From: Bacteroidaceae bacterium
GTDB lineage: Bacteria; Bacteroidota; Bacteroidia; Bacteroidales; Bacteroidaceae
Assembly (NCBI GenBank): GCA_017542145.1
Contig: JAFXXQ010000046.1
Coordinates: forward strand, 62,001-126,000
DNA: 64,000 nucleotides
Direction: 5' to 3'
Under the pieces are notes generated by a model, which was not told the DNA's origin, did not search any database, and was given only the letters and a program-made list of their open reading frames with translations. The position numbers were made by a program, and so were the translations under genes. Shown here piece after piece: positions 62,570 to 64,000 of this stretch (its first letter is position 1; every line of letters starts with the position of its first letter).

Positions 62570-64000
62570 TGAAAGTAACGAATCTGCTTCCTGCCCTCAC
62601 GGGAATCACTGCCCTTACTGCCTTTACCGGCTGTGGGGGACAGGCTTCAAAGCCGTCAACACAAACGCTGTCGAAGCCCATGAATATCCTCTATATCATG
62701 TGTGACGACCATTCCTACCAAACTATCAGCGCCTACGACCAGCGTTTCATCCACACGCCCAACATCGACCGTATAGCTGCCGACGGCGTACGCTTCACCA
62801 ACAGCTTTGTTGCTAATTCGCTCAGCGGTCCCAGTCGTGCCTGCATGCTCACGGGCAAACACAGCCATGCCAACGGCTTCACCGACAACACCGTCACCTT
62901 TGACGGCAGTCAGCAGACCTTCCCCAAGCTGCTGCAGAAGGCAGGCTACGAGACAGCGATGATTGGAAAATGGCATCTCGTCAGCCAGCCCACTGGCTTC
63001 GATTACTGGGATATCCTCGTCGGACAAGGCATGTACTACAACCCCGACTTTATCTGCAACGGAGAGAAGGTCCGTCGTGAGGGGTATGCCACCAATATCG
63101 CCACAGACCTTGCCCTCGACTGGCTTGAGAATAAGCACGACAAGAGCAGACCATTCTGTCTACTGCTCCACCATAAGGCACCGCACCGAACATGGATGCC
63201 CGACAGCTGCGACATGGAGCTCTTCAGCGACACGGATTTTCCGCTACCTGACACCTTCTGGGACGATTACGACGGCCGCTCTGCTGCAGCCGCACAGGAG
63301 ATGCACATCCTCAAGGACATGGATCTCGTCTATGACCTCAAGCTGGCTGATAAGGAGGAGGAAATCCATGGCGGAGGACTCGAAAACTGGGGGCGCACCA
63401 TGTACAGCAGCCTTCTAAACCCCAACCAGAAAACCTTTTGGGATAAACACTACAACCCTGTCATCGAGACATTCAAGGATAGTTTTCTGCGTGTCCCTCC
63501 AAAAGGTTGCGAAGAAATCATGTCGCCAGCCAACGGCGGCATGAAGGCAGATGCCAGGCGACTGGCCCAATGGAAGTACAACCAGTACATGCGCGACTAT
63601 CTGCGTGTCATCACCTCCATTGACCGCAACGTAGGCCGCATGCTCGACTATCTGGAGGAGAACGGGCTGATGGAGAATACACTCATCGTCTACACCTCCG
63701 ATCAGGGATTCTACATGGGCGAACACGGCTGGTTCGACAAACGTTTCATGTACGAGGAGTCGTTCCGCACGCCTCTACTTGCCCGATTGCCAGGAGGAAA
63801 GAAAGGCGACATTGCCCAACTGGTGCAGAACATCGACTACGCCCCCACCTTCCTTGAGCTAGCAGGCATCCCCGTACCCAATGACATTCAGGGCGTATCG
63901 CTTCTCCCGCTCCTCCAAGGCCGCCATCCCCGCCATTGGCGTAAGGCGCTTTACTACCATTATTATGAATACCCCGCTGAGCACGCCGTCCGCCGCCACT
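62569..64000 (+). CDS. Sulfatase lipoprotein (family S1), 3' end beyond the window
   Basis: About 477 residues visible, open at base 64000. ATG 62569 shares its A with the malQ TAA. The lipobox AFTGC places a lipidated Cys at 22. The active-site signature SGPSRACMLTG gives Ser86 as the residue converted to formylglycine (Ser-type, needing an anSME). DDH near residue 46 and YTSDQGFYMGEHGWFDKR supply calcium and catalytic residues. The pattern recalls S1_11 N-acetylglucosamine-6-sulfatases, but the substrate is not certain. Confidence 0.88.
   Translation, partial: MKVTNLLPALTGITALTAFTGCGGQASKPSTQTLSKPMNILYIMCDDHSYQTISAYDQRFIHTPNIDRIAADGVRFTNSFVANSLSGPSRACMLTGKHSHANGFTDNTVTFDGSQQTFPKLLQKAGYETAMIGKWHLVSQPTGFDYWDILVGQGMYYNPDFICNGEKVRREGYATNIATDLALDWLENKHDKSRPFCLLLHHKAPHRTWMPDSCDMELFSDTDFPLPDTFWDDYDGRSAAAAQEMHILKDMDLVYDLKLADKEEEIHGGGLENWGRTMYSSLLNPNQKTFWDKHYNPVIETFKDSFLRVPPKGCEEIMSPANGGMKADARRLAQWKYNQYMRDYLRVITSIDRNVGRMLDYLEENGLMENTLIVYTSDQGFYMGEHGWFDKRFMYEESFRTPLLARLPGGKKGDIAQLVQNIDYAPTFLELAGIPVPNDIQGVSLLPLLQGRHPRHWRKALYYHYYEYPAEHAVRRH

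Overview
The window reads as chromosomal DNA of a Bacteroidales bacterium, most likely Prevotellaceae or a close relative. The evidence is the short sigma-ABfr-type primary sigma factor (34574-35434), many promoters of the Bacteroidetes form TTG-N19..21-TAnnTTTG, near absence of strong Shine-Dalgarno sequences, and local gene orders known from Bacteroides/Prevotella (prfA-pyrF-HD-lpxD-lpxC-lpxA-miaA; ftsK-lolA-trxB; paaK-ACT; complete hisGDCBHAF-IE). No cas genes, prophage, transposase, tRNA or rRNA were seen.

Layout. 1-1000: end of an aromatic amino acid operon (chorismate mutase tail, tyrA). 1300-9560: HU-like regulator, rplU-rpmA, serS, a Crp-family regulator, ffh, folD, a CapA-like phosphoesterase, prfA and a small membrane protein. 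9649-16148: pyrF, an HD phosphohydrolase and the lipid A genes lpxD-lpxC-lpxA, then miaA. LpxC lacks the FabZ domain usually fused to it in this order. 16161-24210: exported carbohydrate-active and hydrolytic proteins (DUF2264, GH16, esterase, alpha/beta hydrolase lipoprotein, calpain-like lipoprotein, DUF4886) around a repeat-rich gene-free stretch. 24277-32467: dnaX, an FHA protein, an HU/SPOR membrane protein, rfbC, an ACT protein, paaK, an FMN-binding lipoprotein, a thioesterase, a nitroreductase and a DjlA-like co-chaperone. 32506-39722: tandem SGNH/CE12 esterase, rpoD, htrA, recF-dciA and a TPR membrane protein. 39997-48218: histidine operon with a readable leader peptide and attenuator, then a BASS-family transporter. 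48469-64000: RlmI-like methyltransferase, RNase D-like exonuclease, DUF5063, ftsK-lolA-trxB, an M16 peptidase, an ABC transporter pair, GH77 malQ and the start of a sulfatase.

Two signals stand out. First, the his operon is preceded by a 15-codon ORF with six His codons, followed by mutually exclusive antiterminator and terminator hairpins: a complete attenuator. Second, six intergenic loci carry short cores repeated at exactly 21, 22 or 11 bp, i.e. two or one helical turns. The core differs between most loci, although two loci 57 kb apart share one. A separate family of 7-bp repeats is scattered between genes and in one place encodes a signal peptide. I know of no description of the phased arrays; they are the best candidate here for an undescribed system.
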